Assembly: GCA_022652735.1 (NCBI GenBank)
Contig: JALCRP010000020.1
Span: forward strand, 1-36,001
DNA length: 36,001 bases
Origin: Faecalibacterium sp.
Lineage (GTDB): Bacteria; Bacillota; Clostridia; Oscillospirales; Ruminococcaceae
Direction: 5' to 3'
Positions 8,097 through 15,251 of the stretch are shown piece after piece. The position numbers and the translations under genes are program-made. How positions within the stretch are numbered: the stretch's first letter is position 1; every line of letters starts with the position of its first letter. A model generated the notes under the pieces. The model had not been told where the DNA came from. It made no database searches and saw only the letters and a list, made by a program, of their open reading frames with translations.

Positions 8097-8134
8097 CGAA
8101 AAAAAAGCGCCTGCCGCAGGGCAGACGCTTTTCC
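8097..8134 (-). terminator. Terminator of the trigger factor gene
   Basis: On the minus strand AAGCGTCTGCCC pairs with GGCAGGCGCTT (one mismatch), followed by a run of T residues. It lies 13 bases past the stop codon. Confidence 0.8.
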
Positions 8135-8146
8135 TTTTATAAAAGA

Positions 8147-9466
8147 TTACGCTTTTTTCGGGGCTTCCGGCTCACACTGCTTGATCGTGGAATGCGCAAG
8201 CACAAATTCGCGGGCCTTTTTGATGCCCATCACGCTGCGCACCTTATCCTTGCTGAAGGCGTCGGTATATTCTTCCACCGTCTTTTTGGCGCGCGTGGCA
8301 CGGGCCTCTACCTCGGCGTTCAGCTCTTCTTCGGTCGGGTAAAGGTTCTCTTTCTCGGCCACAATTTCCAGCGCGGCATTCATGCGCAGGTGAAGCTCGG
8401 CCTGTTTGCGCACACGGCCCAAAAATTCGTCTTTGGTCTGCTTGGTTTGCTGCAGGAAAACCGAAAGCGGCATGCGCATCATCTGCATCTGCATCTGAAA
8501 CTCCTGCAGCTGGCGGTTGTATTCCTGATCGACCAAGATGCTCGGCAAATCGCCCTTGGTGGCTTCGCCCAGCTTCGTCAAAACCTGCGAACGGGCGTGG
8601 CCCATCGCGGTATTTTGGTTGGTATCTTCCATCTGCTTGCGGATGTCCGCACGGAACTGCTCCATCGTATCCACCTTGCCGACGGCCTTGGCGAAATCGC
8701 TGTTCAGCGCCGGAAGCTGGCTGACGCAGACGTCATGCAGCACAATATGGAAGGTAGCGTCCTTGCCGGCGACGGCTTTGTCGCGGTAGGTTGCCGGGAA
8801 CTTGACGGGCAGATCGAACTCGTCGCCCGCCGAATGCCCGAGGATGCCATCCTCAAAGCCGGGGATCATCATGCCTTTGCCCAGCACGAGCTTGTGATCT
8901 TTTGCTTCGCCGTGCTCAAACGGCTTGCCATCCATAAAGCCCTTGTAATCAATCAGCACGGTATTGCCCTTGACGGCCGGGCCTTTGTGGGAGACAAGCT
9001 CCGCATGCGCCGCGCGGCGGCGCTCAAGCGAGCGGTCAATCTCTTTATCCGAGACGGCAGCCGGCCTGCATTCCACTTCAAAGCCTGTGTACTGTTCAAG
9101 CGTCAGCTCCGGTTTCAGCGCGAGGGTGGCGGTGGCGGTAAAGCCCTCGTCCTTTTTCACGCTGACCAGATCATAGACGGGCTCGCCGATGGATACCAAG
9201 CTGTTTTCTTTTACAGTGGCGTCCATCAGGGCCGTGACATCACGGTCCATAATATCATTGATGGCATCGTACCAGAACACATGCTCTCCGCGCTCGGCTT
9301 CGATCGCCGCCCGGTCCGCTTGGCCTTTTTCAAAGCCTTTGATCGTGTAACTATCGCGGGTGCGTTCATAGACGGCCTGTGCGCCGGCTTCCAGTTCTTC
9401 AGCCGTGGCGCTGAAGGTCATTTTCACGACCTTGGATTCGGGGTATTCCAGTTTTTCCAGTTTCAT
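8147..9466 (-). CDS. tig: Trigger factor-like chaperone / prolyl isomerase
   Basis: A 439-residue protein with the full trigger factor layout: N-terminal ribosome-binding domain (1-115), FKBP-type prolyl isomerase domain (about 150-240, with VLIDYKGFMDGKPF and IPGFEDGILGHSAGDEF), and a helical C-terminal chaperone domain. It should bind nascent chains at the ribosome exit tunnel. The ribosome-docking loop is unusual: residues 44-51 read GFEKGQAD where the family signature is GFRxGxxP, so the conserved Arg and Pro are replaced by E46 and D51 while F45 and K47 stay. It is not beside clpP/clpX, the common clostridial setting. It could be a divergent main copy or a paralogue. The start has AGGAGG (plus-strand CCTCCG at 9474) just upstream. 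Confidence 0.9.
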   Translation of the reverse strand: MKLEKLEYPESKVVKMTFSATAEELEAGAQAVYERTRDSYTIKGFEKGQADRAAIEAERGEHVFWYDAINDIMDRDVTALMDATVKENSLVSIGEPVYDLVSVKKDEGFTATATLALKPELTLEQYTGFEVECRPAAVSDKEIDRSLERRRAAHAELVSHKGPAVKGNTVLIDYKGFMDGKPFEHGEAKDHKLVLGKGMMIPGFEDGILGHSAGDEFDLPVKFPATYRDKAVAGKDATFHIVLHDVCVSQLPALNSDFAKAVGKVDTMEQFRADIRKQMEDTNQNTAMGHARSQVLTKLGEATKGDLPSILVDQEYNRQLQEFQMQMQMMRMPLSVFLQQTKQTKDEFLGRVRKQAELHLRMNAALEIVAEKENLYPTEEELNAEVEARATRAKKTVEEYTDAFSKDKVRSVMGIKKAREFVLAHSTIKQCEPEAPKKA

Positions 9467-9519
9467 ACATATCCTCCGTAGCCTGCGTTTCTTGCCGGAT
9501 TTTTAGGCTCGTATCCAAT

Positions 9520-9525
9520 ATTATA
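9520..9525 (-). promoter_or_regulatory. -10 box of the tig promoter
   Basis: TATAAT on the minus strand, 54 bases before the tig ATG. No convincing -35 box is seen. It faces away from the sdaAB -10 box 22 bases further right, and an ACCGC-5-GCGGT inverted repeat (about 9534-9548) lies between the two, a plausible shared operator. Confidence 0.5.
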
Positions 9526-9546
9526 GCACAAAACCGCAAAAAGCGG

Positions 9547-9552
9547 TATAAT
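9547..9552 (+). promoter_or_regulatory. -10 box of the sdaAB promoter
   Basis: TATAAT directly after the GCGGT arm of the inverted repeat, 65 bases before the sdaAB ATG. The -35 region is poor, so expression may need an activator. Confidence 0.5.
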
Positions 9553-9616
9553 GAACAGCGAAAAGCGTTTGGCAAAGCAACCAAATTTTCGATGTTTTTT
9601 TCGTGGAGGCAGAAAA

Positions 9617-10285
9617 ATGCGACTGTTTGATGTGCTCGGCCCGGTGATGATCGGGCCATCCTCAAGCCACACGGCCGGCGCGGCCCGCATCGGATATACG
9701 GCCCGAAAGCTTTTGGGCGAGCCGCCCGTGCGCGCCGAAATTCTGCTGCACGGCAGCTTTGCCACAACGGGCCGCGGCCACGGAACCGACCGTGCGCTTG
9801 TGGCCGGGCTGCTTGGCATGCGCCCGGATGATGCGCGCCTGCCCGATAGCTTTGCCATCGCCGCGCAAGAGGGCCTCGCCTTCCAGATCGGTACGGTGCA
9901 ACTGCGCAGCGCCCACCCAAATACAGCCGTGGTGCGCGCAGCGGGCAAAAGCGGGCGCATACTGGAGCTGGAAGCCTGCTCCATCGGCGGCGGGCGCATC
10001 CGTGTGACAAAGATCGACGGCGTGGCGGCTGATTTTGGCGGCGACGCCAATACGCTCATCATCCATAACGCGGATACGCCGGGCTATATCGCCGAGGTGA
10101 CGGCCGCCGTGGCAAAGCGGGGCATCAATATCGCTTCGATGCAGGTGTTTCGCTCGGCGCCCGGCGGCAGCGCTGTGATGGTAATGGAATGCGATCAGGA
10201 GATCCCGGAGGAGCTGGCGGCCCTGTTGCGCAGTGTGCCGGGCATCTTAAAGGTAACGCGCCTGAACGTAGAGGAGGATCTCTGA
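9617..10285 (+). CDS. sdaAB: L-serine dehydratase, beta subunit
   Basis: A 222-residue subunit of the two-chain iron-sulfur L-serine dehydratase that deaminates serine to pyruvate and ammonia in anaerobic Gram-positives. The N-terminal serine-binding ASB domain begins with the hallmark GPSSSHTAGAARIG (residues 12-25) and includes LHGSFATTGRGHGTD. The C-terminal part (about 145-220) is an ACT domain (HNADTPGYIAEVTAAVAKRGINI), which in homologues can bind serine. GTGGAGGC lies about 8 bases before the chosen ATG; the longer frame adds 22 residues over the promoter. The stop overlaps the sdaAA start (TGATG), so the subunits are translationally coupled. Confidence 0.95.
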   Translation: MRLFDVLGPVMIGPSSSHTAGAARIGYTARKLLGEPPVRAEILLHGSFATTGRGHGTDRALVAGLLGMRPDDARLPDSFAIAAQEGLAFQIGTVQLRSAHPNTAVVRAAGKSGRILELEACSIGGGRIRVTKIDGVAADFGGDANTLIIHNADTPGYIAEVTAAVAKRGINIASMQVFRSAPGGSAVMVMECDQEIPEELAALLRSVPGILKVTRLNVEEDL

Positions 10286-11199
10286 TGGCTTTTGTATCGG
10301 TATCCGAAATGCTGGCCGCCGCGCAGGAAAGCGGGCATACGCTGCCGCGGGTGATTTTGGAAAGCGACTGCACCGAAAGTGGCATCACCGAAGCGAAGAG
10401 CCGCGAAAAGATGCATGCGCTGTGGCAGGTGATGCAAAGCACCTCCGCCGCATACGAGCCGGGGCGGCGCTCGGCCTCCGGGCTGACGGGCGGCGAAGCC
10501 GCGCGCGTGGCCGAAGCGGCGCGGCAGGGCCTTTTGTTTGGCGGCGAATACTTGGCCGCCGTAACGGCGGAAGCCTTAAAAACCGCCGAGTGCAATGCCT
10601 GTATGCAGCGCATCGTGGCGGCGCCCACGGCGGGCAGCTGCGGGGTTTTGCCCGCGGTTTTGCTGCCGCTTGCGCGCGCGGGCAAGGCCGATGAAGAAGC
10701 CTGCTGCGACGCTTTATATGTAGCGGCGGGCTTTGGGCAGGTGATTGCCGCGCGCGCCACGCTGGCCGGGGCCGAGGGCGGATGCCAGGCGGAAGTGGGC
10801 GCGGCTTCGGCGATGGCGGCGGCTGCGCTGTGCCATTTGGGCGGCGGCGCGCCCGCCCAGTGCAGCCACGCTGCGGCGATGGCACTGGCCGGCCTGCTGG
10901 GCCTTGTGTGTGACCCTGTGGCCGGGCTGGTGGAGGTGCCGTGCGTCAAGCGCAATGTAACGGGCGCCGTAAACGCGGTGGCCGCGGCAAACATGGCGAT
11001 AGCGGGCGTAACGTTTGCCATCCCGTGCGATGAAGTGATTGACGCGATGGGACGCATCGGCGGGCAGCTGCCCAGCGATTTAAGAGAGACGGCGCGCGGC
11101 GGCTTAGCCGATACGCCCACAGGGCGGGAAATTGCCGAAAAGCTGGCGGAGACGCAGCCCACGGCAAAAGAAACATTAAAAGACAACACCTGCGGCTGA
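10285..11199 (+). CDS. sdaAA: L-serine dehydratase, alpha subunit (4Fe-4S)
   Basis: A 304-residue catalytic subunit. The conserved blocks are APTAGSCGVLPAV (113-125), AEGGCQAEVGAASAMAAAA (163-180) and VCDPVAGLVEVPCVKRN (208-224). C167, C209 and C220 have the 42- and 11-residue spacing of the three cluster-ligating cysteines of the Legionella enzyme, so the oxygen-sensitive 4Fe-4S site is intact; serine itself occupies the fourth iron site in that family. The start overlaps the sdaAB stop by one base, with GAGGAGG 7 bases upstream. It is followed after 18 bases by the MYG1-family gene, so that gene is probably in the same transcript. Confidence 0.95.
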   Translation: MAFVSVSEMLAAAQESGHTLPRVILESDCTESGITEAKSREKMHALWQVMQSTSAAYEPGRRSASGLTGGEAARVAEAARQGLLFGGEYLAAVTAEALKTAECNACMQRIVAAPTAGSCGVLPAVLLPLARAGKADEEACCDALYVAAGFGQVIAARATLAGAEGGCQAEVGAASAMAAAALCHLGGGAPAQCSHAAAMALAGLLGLVCDPVAGLVEVPCVKRNVTGAVNAVAAANMAIAGVTFAIPCDEVIDAMGRIGGQLPSDLRETARGGLADTPTGREIAEKLAETQPTAKETLKDNTCG

Positions 11200-11217
11200 A
11201 AAAAGGAGACATAAACC

Positions 11218-12045
11218 ATGAAAATTCCGGCAAAAGGATTTACGCACGGGGGGAAATTCCACGCGGACGATGTGTTCGCCACGGCGCTGCTGCAAATTTT
11301 GCGCCCCGACATTTCGGTGACGCGCGGCTTTACAGTGCCCGAAAACTTCGACGGCATTGTATATGATGTCGGCCTCGGCATGTTCGACCACCATCAGGAG
11401 CCGCGCGAAACGCGCGCAAACGGCGTACCCTATGCGGCGTTCGGCCTTTTGTGGAAGGTGTTGGGCGCAGGGCTGGTGGGCGAAAATCAGGCCCGCCTGA
11501 TCGACGAAAACTTTATCCAGCCGCTGGATCTCAACGACAACACCGGCGAGCAAAACAGCCTTTGCGACGCGATCGGCTTTTTCAACCCTGTGTGGGATAG
11601 CAAGGCCGATTCCGACACATGCTTTTTTGAGGCCGTCGCGCTGGCAAAACAGATCCTCGAGCATCAGATTGAAGCCGCCAACGCCGTGAACCGCGCCGAC
11701 GAAAAAGTGCAGGCCGCATGGCAGGCGGCAAAGGATGGCATCGTGATCCTGCCGTGCTATCTGCCGTGGAAAAACGGCCTTTACCATACCGATGCGCTGT
11801 TTGTGGTGTATCCTTCCCAGCGCGGCGGCTGGAGCGCCCAGTGTGTGCCCGACCATAAATCGAAGCGCTCGAAGCTGCCGTTTCCGCAATCTTGGGCGGG
11901 GCAGACGCCGGAAACGATTGCCGCCAAAAGCGGCCTTTCTGGCATCCGCTTTTGCCACGCAAGCCGCTTTTTGATTACGGCAGACACAAAAGAAACTGCG
12001 CTGGCCGCCTGCCGGCTGGTGCTGAAAAACAACGGGAAAATATAA
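11218..12045 (+). CDS. MYG1/UPF0160 family metal-dependent hydrolase
   Basis: A 275-residue protein of the MYG1 family, related to DHH phosphoesterases. The N-terminal THGGKFHADDVFATALL and the block IVYDVGLGMFDHHQ supply the metal-binding His/Asp residues characteristic of the family. Eukaryotic MYG1 is reported as a 3'-5' RNA exonuclease; the role of bacterial members is not settled, so RNA or nucleotide hydrolysis is only an inference. No signal peptide, so cytoplasmic. AAAGGAGA lies 9 bases upstream. It follows sdaAA closely and has no obvious metabolic link to serine use. Confidence 0.85.
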   Translation: MKIPAKGFTHGGKFHADDVFATALLQILRPDISVTRGFTVPENFDGIVYDVGLGMFDHHQEPRETRANGVPYAAFGLLWKVLGAGLVGENQARLIDENFIQPLDLNDNTGEQNSLCDAIGFFNPVWDSKADSDTCFFEAVALAKQILEHQIEAANAVNRADEKVQAAWQAAKDGIVILPCYLPWKNGLYHTDALFVVYPSQRGGWSAQCVPDHKSKRSKLPFPQSWAGQTPETIAAKSGLSGIRFCHASRFLITADTKETALAACRLVLKNNGKI

Positions 12046-12142
12046 ACTTTTTGGGCGGGGCAATGCACGTTGGCAAAACGTGGTTTTTCGGCCGACGAAA
12101 AGGCGCTGCCCGGCCGTGTGCTTTTGAAATAGAGGAAGCCCG

Positions 12143-12991
12143 ATGAAAAACGATTTTTCTTTTGTATATATGGTACGCTGCGGCAAAGGCCAGCTGTATA
12201 CGGGCTGGACGAACGACGCACAGGCGCGGCTGTATGCGCATAAAACGGGCGTGGGCGCAAAATACACGCGCGGGTTTTCTGCCGAAAAGCTGGCCTATCT
12301 CGAGCAGCTGCCGGATAAGCCGGCCGGGCTGAAACGCGAGGCGGCGCTGAAAAAGCTGCCCAAAGCGGAAAAGGAAGCGCTGTGCGCCGCATGGGCCGAA
12401 AATATGCGCCCCCGCCTTTTAAACGCGACGCCGGCCGACACGGCGGAAATCCTTGCCATCCACAACTGGTATGTGGAAAACAGCCTTGCTACTTATACGC
12501 AAACGCCGGCCACACTGTCGGAATATACCGCATGGGTGCAAAATACGCTGGCCGTTTCGCCGCTGATTTTGGCGCGCGCGGGCGATGGCCGCCTGCTGGG
12601 CTATGCCTGTGCGCACCCGTACCGCTCGGGAAAAGATGCATATTCGTGGGATTACGAAACTACTATTTACTGCGCCCCGTGGGCGCGCGGCATCGGCGTG
12701 GCGGATGCGCTGTATCCCCCTTTGCTGGAGGGGCTGCGGCGCATGGGCGTATACAACGCTTTTGGCATTTTGACCGACCCGAACCCCGCTAGCGAGGCGC
12801 TGCATAAAAAGCACGGCTTTGTCTGCGAGGCGCGCGAGCAGCATGTGGGCTATAAGCTTGGCCGCTGGCTTGGGCTGACGACATGGCGGCTTGCGCTGAA
12901 AAAAGGCCGCGCGGCGCCTGCCCCGCTGCGCCTGCTGACGGCGGAAGAAAACGCTGCGCTTTTGCGGGAATACGCGCCGAAAAAACCGTAA
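12143..12991 (+). CDS. GIY-YIG domain / GNAT acetyltransferase fusion
   Basis: A 282-residue two-domain protein. Residues 1-80 form a GIY-YIG endonuclease-like domain of the short UPF0213 (YhbQ/YazA) type: VYM (8-10) and YTG (19-21) are the two motif strands, with R29, H33 and catalytic-type E66. Residues about 90-260 form a GNAT domain like phosphinothricin N-acetyltransferases: HNWYVENSLATYTQTP, the acetyl-CoA loop RGIGVADALYP, and NPASEALHKKHGFV. The junction is in one uninterrupted frame, so it is a real fusion and not two genes. A GAGGAAG site precedes the ATG. The GNAT part probably acetylates a small amine; what the GIY-YIG part does there is unknown. Confidence 0.85.
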   Translation: MKNDFSFVYMVRCGKGQLYTGWTNDAQARLYAHKTGVGAKYTRGFSAEKLAYLEQLPDKPAGLKREAALKKLPKAEKEALCAAWAENMRPRLLNATPADTAEILAIHNWYVENSLATYTQTPATLSEYTAWVQNTLAVSPLILARAGDGRLLGYACAHPYRSGKDAYSWDYETTIYCAPWARGIGVADALYPPLLEGLRRMGVYNAFGILTDPNPASEALHKKHGFVCEAREQHVGYKLGRWLGLTTWRLALKKGRAAPAPLRLLTAEENAALLREYAPKKP

Positions 12992-13020
12992 CGACATAAA
13001 ATTTTTGTTTTGACCAAATA

Positions 13021-13049
13021 TTGACAACAGCCTTTCGGCTGCGTAAGCT
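13021..13049 (+). promoter_or_regulatory. Candidate promoter of the DUF805 gene
   Basis: A perfect TTGACA at 13021-13026, a 17-base spacer and a weak TAAGCT at 13044-13049. A small CAGCC/GGCTG hairpin lies inside the spacer. Confidence 0.4.
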
Positions 13050-13121
13050 AAATGAGGGAGCCTTCCCCTGCCCTTTGCGGATAGTAAGGGTAAAAAGTAT
13101 TGTTTTTTGAGGAGGAACATC

Positions 13122-13460
13122 ATGGAGATTTTCAAAGAGTATTTTGCGATGTGGAACAACTATGCCAACTTTCAGGATCGCACATCCCTGCGCGGCTACT
13201 GGATGGCGTTTTTGTGGAACTTTGTCGCCTCTCTGGCGCTGGGCTGGATCGGCACAAGAACGGGCGCAACCTTTTTTACCACCGTTTATTCGCTGGCCGT
13301 CTTGGTGCCCACGCTTGCCATCGAGGTGCGCCGCCTGCACGATACCGGCAAGCACTGGGCATGGATTTTCATTAACTTTGTGCCGATCGTCGGGCAGATC
13401 ATCCTGATCGTGTTCTTCTGCCAGCCGTCCGTTGCGCCGGATGGCTTCCCGCAGGTTTAA
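13122..13460 (+). CDS. DUF805 family membrane protein
   Basis: A 112-residue inner membrane protein of the DUF805 family. Family features are the N-terminal aromatic stretch (FKEYFAMWNNYANFQDRTS), the RGYWMAFL entry into the first helix, and EVRRLHDTGKHWAW before the last helix. Three hydrophobic helices are visible at about 30-48, 54-70 and 83-102. Function is unknown across the family. The start MEIFKEYF was chosen because GAGGAGG lies 7 bases upstream. The gene has its own promoter candidate and a terminator, so it is probably monocistronic. Confidence 0.85.
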   Translation: MEIFKEYFAMWNNYANFQDRTSLRGYWMAFLWNFVASLALGWIGTRTGATFFTTVYSLAVLVPTLAIEVRRLHDTGKHWAWIFINFVPIVGQIILIVFFCQPSVAPDGFPQV

Positions 13461-13478
13461 CCTTTAGAAAAAACGAGA

Positions 13479-13512
13479 GCCGCCCCGCCGCCAGCGGGCG
13501 GCTTTTCTTTTT
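13479..13512 (+). terminator. Terminator of the DUF805 gene
   Basis: GCCGCCCCGC pairs with GCGGGCGGC (one bulge) and is followed by TTTTCTTTTT. It begins 19 bases after the stop and abuts the first ArgR-type box of the arginine promoter region. Confidence 0.8.
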
Positions 13513-13525
13513 GCATAATAATGCA
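13512..13525 (+). promoter_or_regulatory. ArgR operator (ARG box) 1
   Basis: TGCATAATAATGCA fits the ArgR/AhrC consensus TGnATwwwwATnCA at every fixed position. It lies about 85 bases upstream of the argG -35 box, a distance compatible with looping between arginine repressor hexamers. Confidence 0.7.
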
Positions 13526-13542
13526 AAAATACTCGATAAAAA

Positions 13543-13556
13543 TGAATAAGTATGCG
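13543..13556 (+). promoter_or_regulatory. ArgR operator (ARG box) 2
   Basis: TGAATAAGTATGCG fits the ARG box consensus with one mismatch at the last base and one G in the central AT block. It starts 31 bases after box 1, about three helical turns, so both can face the same side of the DNA. Confidence 0.5.
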
Positions 13557-13607
13557 AATTGCACAAAATCAAAATGCCGGACACGGCGCCTTTGTAGATT
13601 TATTCCA

Positions 13608-13635
13608 TTGACGGAAAGCCAAGGCTGTGTATAAT
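13608..13635 (+). promoter_or_regulatory. argG promoter
   Basis: TTGACG at 13608-13613, a 16-base spacer and TATAAT at 13630-13635. The predicted start site, near 13642, is just before the third ARG box, so bound repressor would block initiation or promoter clearance. Confidence 0.8.
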
Positions 13636-13647
13636 AGAAGCATAGGT

Positions 13648-13661
13648 TGAATAATTATTCA
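13648..13661 (+). promoter_or_regulatory. ArgR operator (ARG box) 3, at the transcription start
   Basis: TGAATAATTATTCA is a perfect palindrome and a perfect match to the ARG box consensus. It is placed 12 bases after the -10 box, within the first transcribed bases of argG. Confidence 0.85.
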
Positions 13662-13703
13662 GGGCGCGAAAAGCCGCGCCGCTGCGTAAAGGAGCGTTTA
13701 TCG

Positions 13704-14936
13704 ATGAAAAAGAAAGCGGACATCAAAAAGGTTGTGCTGGCATATTCGGGCGGGCTGGATACTTCTATCATCATCCCGTGGCTGAAAGAAAACTATAATA
13801 ACTGCGAGGTGATCGCCGTTTCGGGCGATGTCGGGCAGGGCACAGAGCTGGACGGCCTTGAGGAAAAAGCGAAAAAGACGGGCGCTTCCAAGCTGTACGT
13901 GCTGGATCTGAAGAAGGATTTCGTCGAAAATTACATCTTTCCCACCCTAAAAATGGGCGCGAAGTATGAAGATTATCTGCTGGGCACCTCGTTTGCGCGC
14001 CCGTGCATCGCCAAGGCGCTGGCCGACATTGCCATCAAAGAGGGCGCTGATGCCATCTGCCACGGCTGCACCGGCAAGGGCAACGATCAGGTGCGCTTTG
14101 AGCTGACGCTGAAAGCCTTCTGCCCCGAGATGGCCATTATTGCGCCGTGGCGTGAGTGGGACATCAAATCGCGCGACGAAGAGATCGATTACGCCGAGGC
14201 ACATCACATCCCGCTGCGCATCAACCGCGAAACCAACTACTCGAAGGATAAAAACCTGTGGCATTTGAGCCACGAGGGCCTTGACCTCGAAAGCCCCAAA
14301 AATGAGCCGAAGTATAATACAAAGGGCTTTTTGGAGCTGGGCGTAAGCCCCGAGCAGGCGCCCGATACGCCGACGTACATCACCCTGCACTTTGAGCATG
14401 GCACCCCGACGGCCGTCGACGGCAAAGAGATGGGCGCCGTTGAACTTGTGGAATACCTGAACAAAGTAGGCGGCGAAAACGGCGTGGGCCTTTTGGACAT
14501 CGTGGAAAACCGCCTTGTCGGCATGAAGAGCCGCGGCGTATACGAAACCCCGGGCGGCGCCATTTTGTATAAGGCAATCAATGTGCTGGAGACGATTACG
14601 CTGGATAAGGAAAGCGCCCACTTTAAGGCACAGCTGAGCCAGAAGTACGCCGACCTTGTGTATAACGGCCAATGGTTCACCCCGCTGCGCGAGGCGCTGG
14701 ACGCCTTCGCCGACAGCCTCGAAAAGAACGTGACCGGCGACGTAAAGCTGAAGCTTTATAAGGGCAACATGGTAAACGCCGGCGTTACCAGCCCCTACAC
14801 GCTGTACGATGAGCAGACGGCCTCCTTTGGCGAGGACGACGATTACAATCAGGCCGATTCCGCAGGCTTTATCAACCTGTTCGGCCTGTCGATTCAGGAG
14901 CGTGCAAAGCTTTCTAAAAAGTGGCCGAAGGACTGA
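13704..14936 (+). CDS. argG: Argininosuccinate synthase
   Basis: A 410-residue enzyme that joins citrulline and aspartate, with ATP, to argininosuccinate in the second last step of arginine synthesis. The N-terminal P-loop-type motif AYSGGLDTS (about residues 13-21) binds ATP, followed by SGDVGQG and the [15 protein letters not shown] block that binds citrulline/aspartate. The C-terminal [31 protein letters not shown] region is family-typical. Length matches type I enzymes. The ATG is set by AAGGAGCG 9 bases upstream; the longer frame begins inside the operator. Three ARG boxes upstream indicate repression by ArgR with arginine. argH and argC follow on the same strand. Confidence 0.97.
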   Translation: MKKKADIKKVVLAYSGGLDTSIIIPWLKENYNNCEVIAVSGDVGQGTELDGLEEKAKKTGASKLYVLDLKKDFVENYIFPTLKMGAKYEDYLLGTSFARPCIAKALADIAIKEGADAICHGCTGKGNDQVRFELTLKAFCPEMAIIAPWREWDIKSRDEEIDYAEAHHIPLRINRETNYSKDKNLWHLSHEGLDLESPKNEPKYNTKGFLELGVSPEQAPDTPTYITLHFEHGTPTAVDGKEMGAVELVEYLNKVGGENGVGLLDIVENRLVGMKSRGVYETPGGAILYKAINVLETITLDKESAHFKAQLSQKYADLVYNGQWFTPLREALDAFADSLEKNVTGDVKLKLYKGNMVNAGVTSPYTLYDEQTASFGEDDDYNQADSAGFINLFGLSIQERAKLSKKWPKD

Positions 14937-15060
14937 TACCGCGCACAAACGCGGAGAGATGTTCGCTTTGGCAAACGGCGGGAGATTGGCTTTTGCGCGG
15001 GCGGCCCATAAAACGTTGCCGCCTGCCTAGGCCGTAAGCCCTGCTTCAAAAGCAAATTGC

Positions 15061-15094
15061 CGCCGCGGGGCGCAAAACTCCGCGGCGGTTTTCG
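15061..15094 (+). terminator. Terminator or attenuator between argG and argH
   Basis: CCGCCGCGG pairs perfectly with CCGCGGCGG across an 11-base loop and is followed by TTTTCG. The short T run suggests partial termination. Confidence 0.6.
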
Positions 15095-15168
15095 CGTCTG
15101 AAAAGCGCTGTTTTCCCGACGGCAAAAGTAAAGGCGTATCCGCCGCGCCTGCCTACTTGCCGCGGGGT

Positions 15169-15197
15169 TTGACTTTTGGGCCGTTATGCGGCAGAAT
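15169..15197 (+). promoter_or_regulatory. Candidate internal promoter for argHC
   Basis: TTGACT at 15169-15174, 17 bases, then CAGAAT at 15192-15197. It lies 55 bases before the argH ATG and after the hairpin. Confidence 0.4.
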
Positions 15198-15251
15198 CGT
15201 TTACAAGATCTACTCGCTTTCGTCAAAAACATGGGTTTGAGGTGTAAAACT

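Larger units (their letters stand above)
14937..15251 (+). other. argG-argH intergenic region with attenuator-like hairpin and second promoter
   Basis: This 315-base gap codes for nothing convincing. It holds a GC-rich hairpin at 15061-15094 followed by TTTT, a promoter candidate at 15169-15197, and the argH ribosome site. No T-box signature or ARG box was found in it. argH may be transcribed both by read-through from argG and from its own start. Confidence 0.5.

Noticed and set aside
10125..11381. 418-residue open frame antisense to sdaAA
   Set aside because: It spans sdaAB, sdaAA and MYG1 in reverse with a Ser/Ala/Pro-rich product; the plus-strand genes are certain.
13947..14948. 333-residue open frame antisense to argG
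   Set aside because: It overlaps a certain argG completely and has no motif or start signal.
14937..15251. T-box leader before argH
   Set aside because: No T-box sequence (AGGGTGGNACCGCG) or specifier-loop arrangement is present; only a simple hairpin is seen.
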